Shown: positions 43,921 to 53,025 of the stretch, in pieces
Layout of the letters: every line of letters begins with the position of its first letter
Numbering within the stretch: the stretch's first letter is position 1
Assembly (NCBI RefSeq): GCF_035555955.1
Contig: NZ_DATMGA010000027.1
Location: 68,083-132,082 of the forward strand
DNA length: 64,000 nt
Direction: 5' to 3'
Origin: Eoetvoesia sp035555955
GTDB taxonomy: Bacteria > Pseudomonadota > Gammaproteobacteria > Burkholderiales > Burkholderiaceae_B
Notes under the pieces: model-generated
Told to the model about the DNA's origin: nothing
The model's database searches: none
The model's input: the letters and a program-made list of their open reading frames with translations, nothing else
Made by a program: the position numbers and the translations under genes

Positions 43921-44532
43921 TTACTCTACAACACCGCCTTCGGCATCCCGCCAATCCAGTTGCCATGCGCCTGAACGCCAGTTCTGCAGCCACAGGGCGC
44001 ACGTCAGCGTCTTCGCATCGGTAATGCCGCCGCTGCGGCAGGCCTCGAAAACCTCGTCCACCGAGGCCGTGCGCACCTCCAGGAACTCGTCCTGATCCAG
44101 ATTTTGCTGGCCCTGCACCAGGCCGCGCGCGAAAAAGATGTGGATGACTTCGGTGGAATAGGCCATGGCCAGATGCATGTCACCCGCCTTCGCCCACTGG
44201 CCGGCGGCAAAGCCGGTTTCCTCCAGCAGCTCGCGCCTGGCGCACTCCAGGGGATCTTCGCCCGGGTTGAGCTTGCCTGCCGGAAACTCCGTCATGACGC
44301 GGCCCACCGGGTAGCGGAACTGGCGCTCCAGCAGTACGGTATCGTCGTCCAGCAGAGGGATGATGACGACCGCCCCCGGATGCACGATGTATTCCCGGCT
44401 GGACTCGCCCCCATCGGGCAGGCGAACCCTGTCGCGGCGTGCCTTGAGGAAACTGCCGTCGCACAAGGACTGGCTTTCGATCAGGGTTTCAACAAGGTGG
44501 GCGTCGGCGGAGTCGGTCATGGCGAAGGACAT
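43921..44532 (-). CDS. NUDIX hydrolase (ADP-ribose pyrophosphatase type)
   Basis: Cytoplasmic NUDIX enzyme of 203 residues. The box GKLNPGEDPLECARRELLEE followed by TGF fits GX5EX7REUXEEXGU completely. Upstream REYIVHPGAVVIIPLLDDD and RQFRYPVGRVMTEFPAG match the NudF/ADP-ribose branch. The start may be 44532 or the in-frame ATG at 44520; neither has a strong ribosome site. It converges with the malonyl-CoA decarboxylase gene, with two bases between them. Confidence 0.92.
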   Translation of the reverse strand: MSFAMTDSADAHLVETLIESQSLCDGSFLKARRDRVRLPDGGESSREYIVHPGAVVIIPLLDDDTVLLERQFRYPVGRVMTEFPAGKLNPGEDPLECARRELLEETGFAAGQWAKAGDMHLAMAYSTEVIHIFFARGLVQGQQNLDQDEFLEVRTASVDEVFEACRSGGITDAKTLTCALWLQNWRSGAWQLDWRDAEGGVVE

Positions 44533-44750
44533 CGAATGGTTGGGAGCCGTTCAGCTTACCACCACAGGATTCGTTTCACTTGAGCAAAGACGAACAACCA
44601 GATCCAAGGGGAAGCGTGCGGCAACAGCGGCGCAACAACAGCAAAGCCGCCCGCACATCCTCAGCCGGGCAATAGCATACTAGGCTTGGCGCTCGGCGCC
44701 GCGCGATACGTCGATGCCTATCGTCGGGGTAGAAAAATGGCGGAATACTT

Positions 44751-45986
44751 ATGGACTTGCTGATCTCCCGGGCCGCGCATGCCTTGACGGCGGGCGACGC
44801 GCTTGGTGCGCTTAACCTGGTCGCCCTGCGCGACGACGCGCCCGCGCTTGCGCTGCGCGGCATCGCCGTTGCGCAACTTGGCGATCTCGAGCTTGCCAAT
44901 ACACTGCTGCGCAAGGCGATACGCGCCTTCGGCCCCAGGCAGCCGCTGGCCCGCGCCAGATGCGTCGTCGCCCAGGCCGAGATCGCACTGGCTTCGCGCG
45001 ACCTGGCCTGGTCGGCCAAGGCGCTGCATAGCGCGCAAGCCGTCCTGGACACGCATGGCGACCAGGTAAACGCCGCCCATGCGCGGCACCTCGAGGCGCG
45101 GCGACTGCTACTTTCAGGCCGGCTCGACGAAGCAGAACACATCATCGGCTCTCTCCCTCTCGAATCCCTGTCGCCGGCGTCCAAAGCCGTCCACCATTTG
45201 ATCGTTGCGGGAATCTCGATGCGCCGCTTGCGCATAAAAGCGGCGCATGCCGCATTGACCCAGGCCCGGCAAGCCGCGCTTCGCTCACAAATTCCCGGCT
45301 TGATGGCGGAAGCCGAACACGCGCTGCGCACCCTGAAACGTCCCGCCGCGCGCCTGCTTGCGCATGGCCAGGACAAACCCCTGCTGCTCGAGGAGGTGGA
45401 AGAATTATCGGCCACGACCACGCTCATCGTGAATGCCTGCCGCAATACGGTCGGCAATAAAGAAACCGTGATTCCGCTGGCAAGCCGCCCGGTACTGTTC
45501 TCGCTGGCACGGCTGTTGGCGCAAGCCTGGCCTGCCGATGCCTCGAGAGAAGCGCTTATTGCCGGCGCATTTCGAACCAAGACTCCCGATGAAACACACC
45601 GCGCGCGCCTGCGCGTTGAAATCGGCCGCCTGAGAAAAGCGCTCCGCCCCCTGGCCGGCATCGATGCCACGCGGCGGGGTTTTACCCTGATTCCGCACGG
45701 TTCGAACAAGGTTGCCGTGCTGGCGAGCCTCGTGGAAGACCGGCACGCCGCCGTGCTGGCCCTGCTGGCCGATGGCGAATCGTGGTCCAGCTCGTCCCTG
45801 GCGCTTGCCCTGGGCGCCAGCCAGCGTACCGTACAGCGGGCGCTCGACGCCCTGGCTGCGGGCGGCAAGGTGCAGTCGTTCGGCCACGGACGCGCTCGAC
45901 GCTGGCTGATTCCGCCCCTGCCCGGATTCGCGACGACACTGTTGCTCCCTGTTCCGCCGGTTGCCGCTGTCGAGGCCACACCTTGA
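44751..45986 (+). CDS. TPR-like/winged-helix regulatory protein, paired with a beta-propeller gene
   Basis: Protein of 411 residues of unrecognised function. Residues 1-200 are Ala/Leu-rich helical repeats (for example LALRGIAVAQLGDLELANTLLRKAI) suggestive of TPRs. The middle DETHRARLRVEIGRLRKALRPLAGI resembles an OmpR-type winged-helix segment. The end has a second helix-turn-helix, SSSLALALGASQRTVQRALDALAAGGKV, then GRARRWLIPPLPGF. It lies 90 bases before the beta-propeller gene and likely regulates it. The 3' end is duplicated: codons for ATTLLLPVPP recur just past the stop. Confidence 0.7.
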   Translation: MDLLISRAAHALTAGDALGALNLVALRDDAPALALRGIAVAQLGDLELANTLLRKAIRAFGPRQPLARARCVVAQAEIALASRDLAWSAKALHSAQAVLDTHGDQVNAAHARHLEARRLLLSGRLDEAEHIIGSLPLESLSPASKAVHHLIVAGISMRRLRIKAAHAALTQARQAALRSQIPGLMAEAEHALRTLKRPAARLLAHGQDKPLLLEEVEELSATTTLIVNACRNTVGNKETVIPLASRPVLFSLARLLAQAWPADASREALIAGAFRTKTPDETHRARLRVEIGRLRKALRPLAGIDATRRGFTLIPHGSNKVAVLASLVEDRHAAVLALLADGESWSSSSLALALGASQRTVQRALDALAAGGKVQSFGHGRARRWLIPPLPGFATTLLLPVPPVAAVEATP

Positions 45987-46026
45987 CCGCGGCTCGCGAC
46001 AACATTGTTACTCCCCGTCCCGCCGC
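45928..46026 (+). repeat. Imperfect 33-bp direct duplication across the 3' end of the regulator gene
   Basis: 45928-45960 and 45994-46026 agree at 27 of 33 bases, 66 bases apart and in the same frame. The first encodes FATTLLLPVPPV; the second, beyond the stop at 45984-45986, would encode LATTLLLPVPPP and run to a stop at 46035-46037. Most differences are synonymous. Confidence 0.7.
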
Positions 46027-46076
46027 CGGACGATTAGGATGAAGTTGTTCTTTCCACCAACGACGAGGACGACATC

Positions 46077-46709
46077 ATGAAAACCTCCACCGCAAAAATC
46101 CTACGTGAATACGGCCCTTTCGAGGGCGTCGACGCCGTGCATGGGCTGACCTTCGACGGCCGGCATGTCTGGTTCGCGACAGGCGGCGCATTGAAGGCGC
46201 TGGATACCGATAGCGGAAGCGCGGCACAATCCATAGACGTTGCCGCGGACGCCGGCACGGCCTTCGACGGCAAGCACCTCTTCCAGATCGCCGACGGGCA
46301 TATACAAAAAATCGACCCGGCAACGGGCAGCGTAATCGCCACCATTCCCGCCCCAAGCTCCGACGGCAACTCCGGCCTGGCCTGGGCCGAAGGCAGCCTG
46401 TGGGTAGGGCAATACCGGGACAGGCTCATCCACCAGGTCGACCCCGCAACCGGCAAGGTGCTACGAACCATTACCTCGAACCGCTACGTAACCGGCGTAA
46501 CGTGGGTAGACGGCGAATTCTGGCACGGCACCTGGGAAGACGGAACCAGCGACCTGCGACGGCTCGACCCCGAGACCGGCGAGGTCCTGGAAACCATAGA
46601 CATGCCGCCTGAAACAGCCGTCTCGGGGCTGGAATCCAACGGCGAAGACCGCTTCTTCTGCGGGGGCAGCAGCAGCGGCCTGATCAGGGTGGTGGCAAGA
46701 CCCGATTGA
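46077..46709 (+). CDS. Small beta-propeller protein (YncE/streptogramin-lyase/SMP-30-like)
   Basis: Protein of 210 residues made of beta-propeller repeats. Recurrent units are GLTFDGRHVWFATGGALKALDTDSG, HIQKIDPATGSVIATI, LIHQVDPATGKVLRTI and LRRLDPETGEVLETI. At this length only about four or five blades fit, shorter than usual propellers. No signal peptide, so it is cytoplasmic. GAGGACGAC lies upstream of the ATG. It follows the winged-helix regulator and likely forms a two-gene unit with it. Catalytic role unknown. Confidence 0.75.
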   Translation: MKTSTAKILREYGPFEGVDAVHGLTFDGRHVWFATGGALKALDTDSGSAAQSIDVAADAGTAFDGKHLFQIADGHIQKIDPATGSVIATIPAPSSDGNSGLAWAEGSLWVGQYRDRLIHQVDPATGKVLRTITSNRYVTGVTWVDGEFWHGTWEDGTSDLRRLDPETGEVLETIDMPPETAVSGLESNGEDRFFCGGSSSGLIRVVARPD

Positions 46710-46735
46710 CGCGCCGGCTGAAAGCCGGCGCTTGT

Positions 46736-47884
46736 TCAGAAATCGTGGCGCAATCCAACCATTACTGATGTTTGGCTCTGGCCCGGCGCAGGGTTCGTGT
46801 TGACAGCGCCACCTGCGGCGGCCAGGTTGGCATTGCCCTTGTTCTGCATATAGCCAACCGAGACGTAAGTGGACGTACGCTTCGAAAGCGCATACTTCGC
46901 ACGCGCCACATAGAACATTGAACGGGAGCTTTCTGTTGCGTTGCCATAGCGCATATAGCTCACGCTGCCATCGAGCGTAACAGCCGGGGTCAGGCGCCAG
47001 GAAGCACCCAGGCTCCAAAGATCGCTACGGTCGCCCAGGCCCTGGCCGACCCCGATGGCGCCCTCGCTTTTACGATTCATATAAGTAAGCCCCACGGTGA
47101 CGGCATCGAGCCTGGCATAGCCGCTTACAACAATGCGGCGATCTTTCTCGCCCGAACCCAATCGATAAAAATTAGGTGTAAAGCTGGGGCTGTCCGAGCC
47201 AGTGATCACATCGTAGGCCGTGGAAAACCCCCAGCTTGCCGAATCGTAGGCCAGCAAAGCCGAATAGGCCCGGCAGTCGGTGTTTGAAGCGTAGTTCACA
47301 CCGCAATTGCTTGCACCCGGATTGCCGCCAAGCACGGCCGGCCCGCCATTGACGGTATCCCGCCCCCGGGCATAAGCAAGACCAAAATCAAACCCGGCCC
47401 ATTTTCCGCGGTATGTCACGGAATTATTCATGCGCGCATTGGGGGTATAGGAGTCAAGAGTGCCGAACCCATGGGCATTCGGCCCCATGACGTTCGACGG
47501 TTTGGCCAGTGCCCAGAACAACATGTTGTATTGATCGCCGAACGCGACCTGCCCCCAATCGCCTTTCAGGCCGACCCATGCCTGGCGGCCGAACAAGCGG
47601 CCTTGCTGGCTTTCTCCCGTGCCGGGAGCAAAGCCGGCTTCCAGGTTGAAGACGGCACTGAGGTTGTCCGCCAACTTCTCCCGGCCGCGCAAACCCCAAT
47701 AAGAGGGCCATGAAGACGTCAACGTGGGAAAGTAGACGGAACTCGACTTGGTGGCGCCGATGTTGTTGGCGTATTGAATGCCCGTGTCGATCACGCCATA
47801 AAGTGTCACGCCGTCTTGAGCCTGAGCCTGGGCGCCCGCCGAAAAGGCCAACGCCAATCCTGCCGCTACAATTTTGAATCTCAT
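46736..47884 (-). CDS. Outer-membrane porin (Gram-negative Porin_4 type)
   Basis: General or substrate-selective porin of 382 residues. The signal peptide is MRFKIVAAGLALAFSAGAQA. The mature protein starts DGVTLYGVIDTGIQYANN, the usual first strand of Bordetella/Burkholderia porins, and has the eyelet-region block GRLFGRQAWVGLKGDWGQVAFGDQ. The C-terminal residue is Phe (MVGLRHDF), the assembly signal. The ATG at 47884 follows AAGGAGA. It is downstream of an AAHS-type transporter and a carboxylesterase on the same strand, perhaps for uptake of the same compound. Confidence 0.94.
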   Translation of the reverse strand: MRFKIVAAGLALAFSAGAQAQAQDGVTLYGVIDTGIQYANNIGATKSSSVYFPTLTSSWPSYWGLRGREKLADNLSAVFNLEAGFAPGTGESQQGRLFGRQAWVGLKGDWGQVAFGDQYNMLFWALAKPSNVMGPNAHGFGTLDSYTPNARMNNSVTYRGKWAGFDFGLAYARGRDTVNGGPAVLGGNPGASNCGVNYASNTDCRAYSALLAYDSASWGFSTAYDVITGSDSPSFTPNFYRLGSGEKDRRIVVSGYARLDAVTVGLTYMNRKSEGAIGVGQGLGDRSDLWSLGASWRLTPAVTLDGSVSYMRYGNATESSRSMFYVARAKYALSKRTSTYVSVGYMQNKGNANLAAAGGAVNTNPAPGQSQTSVMVGLRHDF

Positions 47885-48148
47885 CACTGTTCTCCTTGGG
47901 TAATAAAACGCTTGTTCTTGTTTTGAACATCATCAATAAAAAAAGCCATGCCCGGAGAAGTCCTGCCTTCTCCAAACCAAACGGCAACACTATCCCGAGC
48001 CGCACTGAGACGGCTTATCGATGATCATGGGTAAATCGCTATTGCAGCAGCGCTATGAGGTTTTATCTAATAGACTGTTCATAGGCCAAAGCGTGGCTTT
48101 TCAAAGCTGGAGCCAGCGCATCATTACACGCAAGGCTCCCACGGCACT

Positions 48149-49402
48149 TCAAGATGTTGCGCTCACGGCTGGCGAAGCCGCGCGCCCGCGCCGATAGTGG
48201 ATGGCCATGGCGGTAACGGCTCCGATAAGAATCGGGATGCAGGCAGCCAATATTGCACCCTGCGTTGAAACCTTCAGGGACAGCAGAAGCCCTCCAATCG
48301 CGGGCCCGACAATCGAACCGATGCGGCCCGCGGCCGCCGCGCAGCCGATTCCGGTAGCCCTGGATGCACCAGAATAAATGCCTACCGCAAGCGCGCTTTG
48401 CCCCATGGTTCCTGCCTGCAAGCCCATCCCAATAAGCGCAATCAACAGTAGCAGGCCCGCACGATCCCAATGGCCATAACTGACTGCGACAATGGCTGCC
48501 ATGCTCAGAAACGATGCAAGAACAAGTACGCGCGCCGTCCCGAATTTAGAGAAAAGCGGGATGAGCAGCATGACACCCAATAGTCCTCCTCCCCCCATGC
48601 TGGCCGCGCCCAGCGCAGTTTCGCGAGGCGCGAATCCGAAACCCAGCAATAGCGTCGGCATCCACAGCACCAGGGCGTACAACGCGGTAAATATGGAAAA
48701 CGAGAATATCCACAAAAGCGCTGTACTACCGGCTAACGGCCCTGCGAACAAACTACGCACCGTTCCTTTTGCCGCAGGGCTCGGCTGCTTGTTGCCGCCC
48801 ATGCCGCCGCGCGGCAATCCGAACCAGAGAATAGGCAGCAGCAACAGCGGCAGGAACCCGCCCACCCAGTAGATGGAGGCCCACCCATGGGCTGCAATCA
48901 GGCGGCCGCCGAAAACACCGCCCAGCACGCTGCCAAAACCAATACCCGACACAATCAAAATGGTAATGAATTCACGGCGATGTGCTGGAAAGTTTTCTGT
49001 TGCCATGGCTATGGTCGGCGCAAGCACCATTCCCAGCCCGATGCCGGTAATCAAGCGCAAGGTCGCCAGCATGAATACGGATTGCGCCAGGACGGTAAGG
49101 AAAGACCCCAGCGCGAAAACCAGAACACTGCACAAAATAGCCGTTCGTGGGCCAAGCCGGTTTGTCAGGGAACCACTGGCAAGGTAGCCCACGACAGCCC
49201 CCACGCTTGTTGTGACGAAGGCAGACGTAAATGCCGCTGGCGGAAGTCCCCATTCAACGGCCAAAGTTGGCACAACGAAACTGATGGACGTGGTGTCGAA
49301 CCCGTCCAATACAATCGTGATGAAGGCAATAATCACAAGACGCCACCGCGCTGCGGCCGACATGGCCGCGCTTGGCGCGCTCAACGCAGAACTATTGATC
49401 AT
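48149..49402 (-). CDS. MFS transporter, aromatic acid:H+ symporter (AAHS) family
   Basis: Inner-membrane importer of 417 residues, twelve helices. AAHS hallmarks are IVLDGFDTTSISFVVPTLAVEW in helix 1 with the essential Asp, YLASGSLTNRLGPRT in the first cytoplasmic loop and GMVLAPTIAMATENFPAHRRE. The family (PcaK, BenK, MhpT) imports aromatic acids. The ATG at 49402 follows GGAG. It lies 34 bases downstream of the carboxylesterase gene, so both are probably cotranscribed. Confidence 0.92.
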   Translation of the reverse strand: MINSSALSAPSAAMSAAARWRLVIIAFITIVLDGFDTTSISFVVPTLAVEWGLPPAAFTSAFVTTSVGAVVGYLASGSLTNRLGPRTAILCSVLVFALGSFLTVLAQSVFMLATLRLITGIGLGMVLAPTIAMATENFPAHRREFITILIVSGIGFGSVLGGVFGGRLIAAHGWASIYWVGGFLPLLLLPILWFGLPRGGMGGNKQPSPAAKGTVRSLFAGPLAGSTALLWIFSFSIFTALYALVLWMPTLLLGFGFAPRETALGAASMGGGGLLGVMLLIPLFSKFGTARVLVLASFLSMAAIVAVSYGHWDRAGLLLLIALIGMGLQAGTMGQSALAVGIYSGASRATGIGCAAAAGRIGSIVGPAIGGLLLSLKVSTQGAILAACIPILIGAVTAMAIHYRRGRAASPAVSATS

Positions 49403-49436
49403 GGTTGCTCCTGATAGGCATGGGTTCAAGTGCTGT

Positions 49437-50921
49437 TTACGCGCAGTCCTCGGGCGTATCCAGGCGCCCCAGAAAATCAACGGCGCCCGAAACCTCGCCG
49501 AATCTCATCGTGGCGCGGCACGCCGAACGGAAAGAAGGCCACGGCAACGCGGATGCTTGCGGGTTTCCACTACGAATGTAGGAAATCCAGCTCGCCCGCA
49601 TGGCAGCGGAAAGAGCTTCCACCTTTTGCGGCTCCATCCCGGCCACCATGGGAGCCTTGTCAAACGCACCCATGGTCCCAAACACGAACGGCAGCTCCAG
49701 GCAATGTGTCGACAGGAGATCCTTGTCGGGCGAAGGGTAGGTGAATAGATAAGAGTAGGCCCGCTGCCCTTGTTCACTGGCCTGCAATGCCCATTCCAAT
49801 GACGGCTTCAGGAACATTTGCTCTGTGGAATAATCCATGAGCAACTGCGCATGCGAAGCGCCGGAGCGCTGCGCGGCGAGCCTCTCTTGATCGGGCGCCG
49901 GCATGGGCACCGCCGTCAATGCCGCCAGATCCTGCCTGTAGTAGAAGATATTGCTTTCTTCCTGGGTCGTGCCGATCAACACATCCATTTCACCGGCTGC
50001 CCTGCGCATGGCATCATCCATTTTGTCCGGGCTTGGCAAAAAATCGCCGTCAGCCACGGGGATGAATGGCAGCGCCGAAGTGCTTCCAGGCTCGGCCTGC
50101 GCCACCACATACTTGAACGCAATCGTTTGCGCATCAAGAATAGCCTCGACCGAAGCCTTGCAAGCTTCCTCGCGGGCGTTGGGTGCGGCATCGTCTATGC
50201 CCAGCGCATCAAGAAATACCCGGCCTATCTCCTGTGCCTGATCATTGTCGTACAACACCAGACCCAAAGGCGTGCTCTGTAAAATCGCGCGCTGCGCCAG
50301 CGGCACACCGGGCTCTTGCCGCGCCTGCAACAAAGCAATGGAAATGGCGCCAGCCGACTGCCCCATCACCGTAATACTCTCTGGATCGCCGCCAAAGTGG
50401 CTGATGTTGTCCCGGATCCATTCCAGCGCGGCAAGCTGGTCACGCAAACCCAGGTTCCCTGGAGAAACGCCCGGCACACAAAGAAACCCAAGCGCGCCAA
50501 TGCGATAGCCGACGGTGACGACAACGATATCGCCTTCTTGAGAGAGCCTGCCCCCGTCGTACCATGGCAAGGAGCCTCCTCCGGTAATGAATCCGCCGCC
50601 ATGCAGCCAAACAGCCACCGGCTTACCGGCACCGCCCACTGACGGCGTCCATATCGACAGATGCAGGCAATCCTCGTTCTGAGGCATCTCCACGGGGCCG
50701 GTGCACACCTCTATTCGTGAAGGTCTCTGGGGTGGAACAGGGCCAGGCTGCCGCGCATCGCGTTCGCCACTCCATGACTCCGCGGGAGCAGGGGGAGAAA
50801 AACGCAATGGGCCTAGCGGTGGCTTCGCATATGGCACGGCGTGAAAAGACAAGACCCCATCGTGGTCGTTGCCACGCAACTTACCCAATGGGATATCCAG
50901 AACGATATCTTTGCTGTCCAA
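49437..50921 (-). CDS. Type B carboxylesterase, TTG start
   Basis: Serine esterase of 494 residues without a signal peptide. The family motifs are MPQNEDCLHLSIWTP, the oxyanion loop WLHGGGFITGGGS, the nucleophile in ITVMGQSAGAIS, the Glu region near GTTQEESNIF and His in STHCLELPFVFG. The TTG at 50921 is taken as start because GGAGAGAG lies just upstream and MDSKDIVLDIPLGKLRG is the expected beginning. Likely hydrolyses an aromatic or aliphatic ester imported by the neighbouring transporter. An inverted repeat lies 54 bases upstream. Confidence 0.9.
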   Translation of the reverse strand: MDSKDIVLDIPLGKLRGNDHDGVLSFHAVPYAKPPLGPLRFSPPAPAESWSGERDARQPGPVPPQRPSRIEVCTGPVEMPQNEDCLHLSIWTPSVGGAGKPVAVWLHGGGFITGGGSLPWYDGGRLSQEGDIVVVTVGYRIGALGFLCVPGVSPGNLGLRDQLAALEWIRDNISHFGGDPESITVMGQSAGAISIALLQARQEPGVPLAQRAILQSTPLGLVLYDNDQAQEIGRVFLDALGIDDAAPNAREEACKASVEAILDAQTIAFKYVVAQAEPGSTSALPFIPVADGDFLPSPDKMDDAMRRAAGEMDVLIGTTQEESNIFYYRQDLAALTAVPMPAPDQERLAAQRSGASHAQLLMDYSTEQMFLKPSLEWALQASEQGQRAYSYLFTYPSPDKDLLSTHCLELPFVFGTMGAFDKAPMVAGMEPQKVEALSAAMRASWISYIRSGNPQASALPWPSFRSACRATMRFGEVSGAVDFLGRLDTPEDCA

Positions 50922-50974
50922 TGTAGCTCTCTCCTATGATGTTGCGGCAGGGCACTTCCAGGCCCTCTTTCTTC

Positions 50975-50994
50975 TAATAATGTTTTCATTATTA
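50975..50994. promoter_or_regulatory. Inverted repeat TAATAATG-TTTT-CATTATTA, candidate operator
   Basis: Perfect eight-base arms with a four-base spacer, upstream of the carboxylesterase TTG start, in the 325-base gap after the LysR gene. The rest of the gap shows no gene. Confidence 0.5.
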
Positions 50995-51246
50995 ACATCG
51001 CAATCTAATCATCCAGAGCGGATCCACACAAGACATAAAACCCAAACACAAAATCCTGTTTCTGCAACGATGATCCCGCGAAGAGCACCGACGCGCTTAG
51101 CCATGGCATCGCTGTATGGCGTGCCTGCCAATCGTTGAGAACTATGGTGACGGGAACCGGGCCCTGCGGCGGCAAACACGCGCTAACGGTTTCGGCCCAT
51201 AGAAGGCCGTCTTACCCACGTCGTGCCTATATAGCGCCTGGCTGAC

Positions 51247-52203
51247 TCAGGGCGTCAATGCCTGAAATTGCTTTACCAGTTCATTCAGGAATAATTTTCC
51301 CGCGATGCTGATATGTCGGCGTGAAGCATATAGCGCATAAATGGAAATGGGAGGCGGCGCCCAGCCCGGCATGACCACGCATAATTGCCCTTGCTCGACA
51401 TGGCGGCGACATTGAATTTCCGGCAAACGCGCAACGCCGAGGCCGGCGAGCGCCGCCTCGTGAATCATTATCAGGTTGTCGCTGGAAAAGCGGATTCGAG
51501 CTTCGAAATCCGCCCGCTCGTTATTCGGGCCCACCAGATGCCACCGCGTAGACTCGTCCGTGCTTCCCCAGCCAATCGCGTCCATCCCCGACAAGGCCTC
51601 CGGATGTGCAGGATGGCCGGCAGCCTCGACGACGGCGGGCGTCGCAGCCAATACATATCTGGCCAGCGCCACCCGGTGCACGATCATGTCCGAATCGGGC
51701 AGGTCCCTGGCCGATGGCAATAACACCAGGTCGGCATGTTTGGTCTGTGATTCCAGCGTGCCCATGGTCGTAGTCAAGCACAGGCGAACACGCGGGTAAG
51801 CCAGCGCGAAATCAGCCGCGACACGGCCAACGACCTCCGTCACCAGCGCAATCGGACAAGCAACGCGCAAGGTACCACCGGGCTCGCCTTGCGTATCGTG
51901 CACAAGCGTCATCGCAGCGTGCATTTCCGAGCGGACAATACACCCGTGCTGGTAGAGCTGCTCGCCGATTTCGGTTACCTCGAAGTTGCGGGAGTTGCGC
52001 AACAGCAGATTGACGCCAAGCTTCTCTTCGAGAGCCGCAATGCGACGGCTCAATCTCGATTTCGGGACCCCGGTGCGCACACTCGCGGCGCTGAATCCCC
52101 CCGCGTCGATGACTTCCACCAGCAGCATCAAGTCATCAGCCGCGCCGGTAAGTTGATTCAGCCGTTCAGGCCCGAACTGTTCAGCACTGAGTCTTTTCGT
52201 CAT
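51247..52203 (-). CDS. LysR-family transcriptional regulator (DsdC/AaeR-like branch)
   Basis: Regulator of 318 residues. The helix-turn-helix is DDLMLLVEVIDAGGFSAASVRTGVPKSRLSRRIAALEEKLG followed by LLLRNSRNFEVTEIGEQLYQHG. The effector domain covers about residues 110-300 (GGTLRVACPIALVTEVVGRV onwards). The ATG at 52203 is used; the TTG at 52206 is also in frame. It precedes the carboxylesterase-transporter-porin genes on the same strand and is the probable regulator of that unit. Upstream it abuts the decayed dioxygenase block. Confidence 0.9.
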   Translation of the reverse strand: MTKRLSAEQFGPERLNQLTGAADDLMLLVEVIDAGGFSAASVRTGVPKSRLSRRIAALEEKLGVNLLLRNSRNFEVTEIGEQLYQHGCIVRSEMHAAMTLVHDTQGEPGGTLRVACPIALVTEVVGRVAADFALAYPRVRLCLTTTMGTLESQTKHADLVLLPSARDLPDSDMIVHRVALARYVLAATPAVVEAAGHPAHPEALSGMDAIGWGSTDESTRWHLVGPNNERADFEARIRFSSDNLIMIHEAALAGLGVARLPEIQCRRHVEQGQLCVVMPGWAPPPISIYALYASRRHISIAGKLFLNELVKQFQALTP

Positions 52204-52305
52204 CAATCATCTTTTCAAGATTCAGAGAAAAATACAAACGACAAAAAGCCCTGGCAAGTGATAAACCCACCAGGACTCAATCAAAAATTCAGTGCCGCTT
52301 TATTC

Positions 52306-52461
52306 TCAATGGGTTGTGCATACCCAAATAGTGTAAACCTTGCTTGGCAGGGCGCCCAGCCCACGGGACCGGCACATCTGCATCAAACTCGAACCTGCTT
52401 GATACTCGAATGGATGGACAACCCCTCTGCGGTCGGTCATCTCAATCAGTAAACTCGACAT
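52306..52461 (-). pseudogene. Truncated 2Fe-2S ferredoxin (N-terminal third only)
   Basis: A 51-codon frame begins MSSLLIEMTDRRGVVHPFEY and continues QAGSSLMQMCRSRGLG, which matches the N-terminus of adrenodoxin-type ferredoxins from oxygenase systems. After about residue 36 similarity stops, exactly where the cysteine cluster should start, and the frame ends at 52306. It follows the small-subunit gene on the same strand, 84 bases away, so it was the electron carrier of that dioxygenase. No iron-sulfur cysteines remain, so it cannot function. Confidence 0.65.
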
Positions 52462-52545
52462 CTCGTCTCTCTTCACAAAGCCTAAAAATCCAGAACGTAC
52501 CGCCGCTGATCCCGACGCAAGGGTCGCAGGAAAACAAGCTTCTGC

Positions 52546-53025
52546 TTATAGCGGAACTGCAAGCGCTGTATCGATGCTGAACGAGTCGATGATGACAAGC
52601 CGCTTGCACAGTTTGAGTCGGTCTTCGCGCAACGACAACTTGTCTTCGTAACGTCCAACCATATACGTGGATGCGCTCCCTTCTTGATCGCACTGCATCA
52701 CAAGCAGGTTCGCGCCGGCATCAATGCCGCCATCGGGGCATTCATCAACACGTACATTGGTAATGTAGTGACGGAAGTACATGTGGCGATAGGTCAAGGC
52801 CTCGTCAATCAACATCGCAACGCGATCCTTCACCATGCCATGTGTATAGCACCCCATCAAGGGCGCCGGCAGGCCCAGGTCGTGGTTCTCGCGAGAAACA
52901 ATGCGGTAGTCGCACTCATCGGGATTGAAGAAATCGGGCCACTCTGCGTATTTGCCCCGGTTCAACGTATCGGCATAGTCGAAGTAAAAGCGCGCGACAC
53001 GTTCCTGAAGTGTCATGGTCGTCAT
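52546..53025 (-). CDS. Ring-hydroxylating dioxygenase small subunit (in a broken operon)
   Basis: Beta subunit of 159 residues, apparently intact. It contains FYFDYADTLNRGKYAEWPDFFN, YRIVSRENHDLGLPAPLMGCY and DRVAMLIDEALTYRHMYFRHYI, and ends IDTALAVPL. AGGAGCCGGT precedes the ATG. It overlaps the end of the large-subunit remnant by four bases and is followed by a truncated ferredoxin. Because both partners are broken it is probably a relic, although it could pair with another large subunit. Confidence 0.88.
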   Translation of the reverse strand: MTTMTLQERVARFYFDYADTLNRGKYAEWPDFFNPDECDYRIVSRENHDLGLPAPLMGCYTHGMVKDRVAMLIDEALTYRHMYFRHYITNVRVDECPDGGIDAGANLLVMQCDQEGSASTYMVGRYEDKLSLREDRLKLCKRLVIIDSFSIDTALAVPL

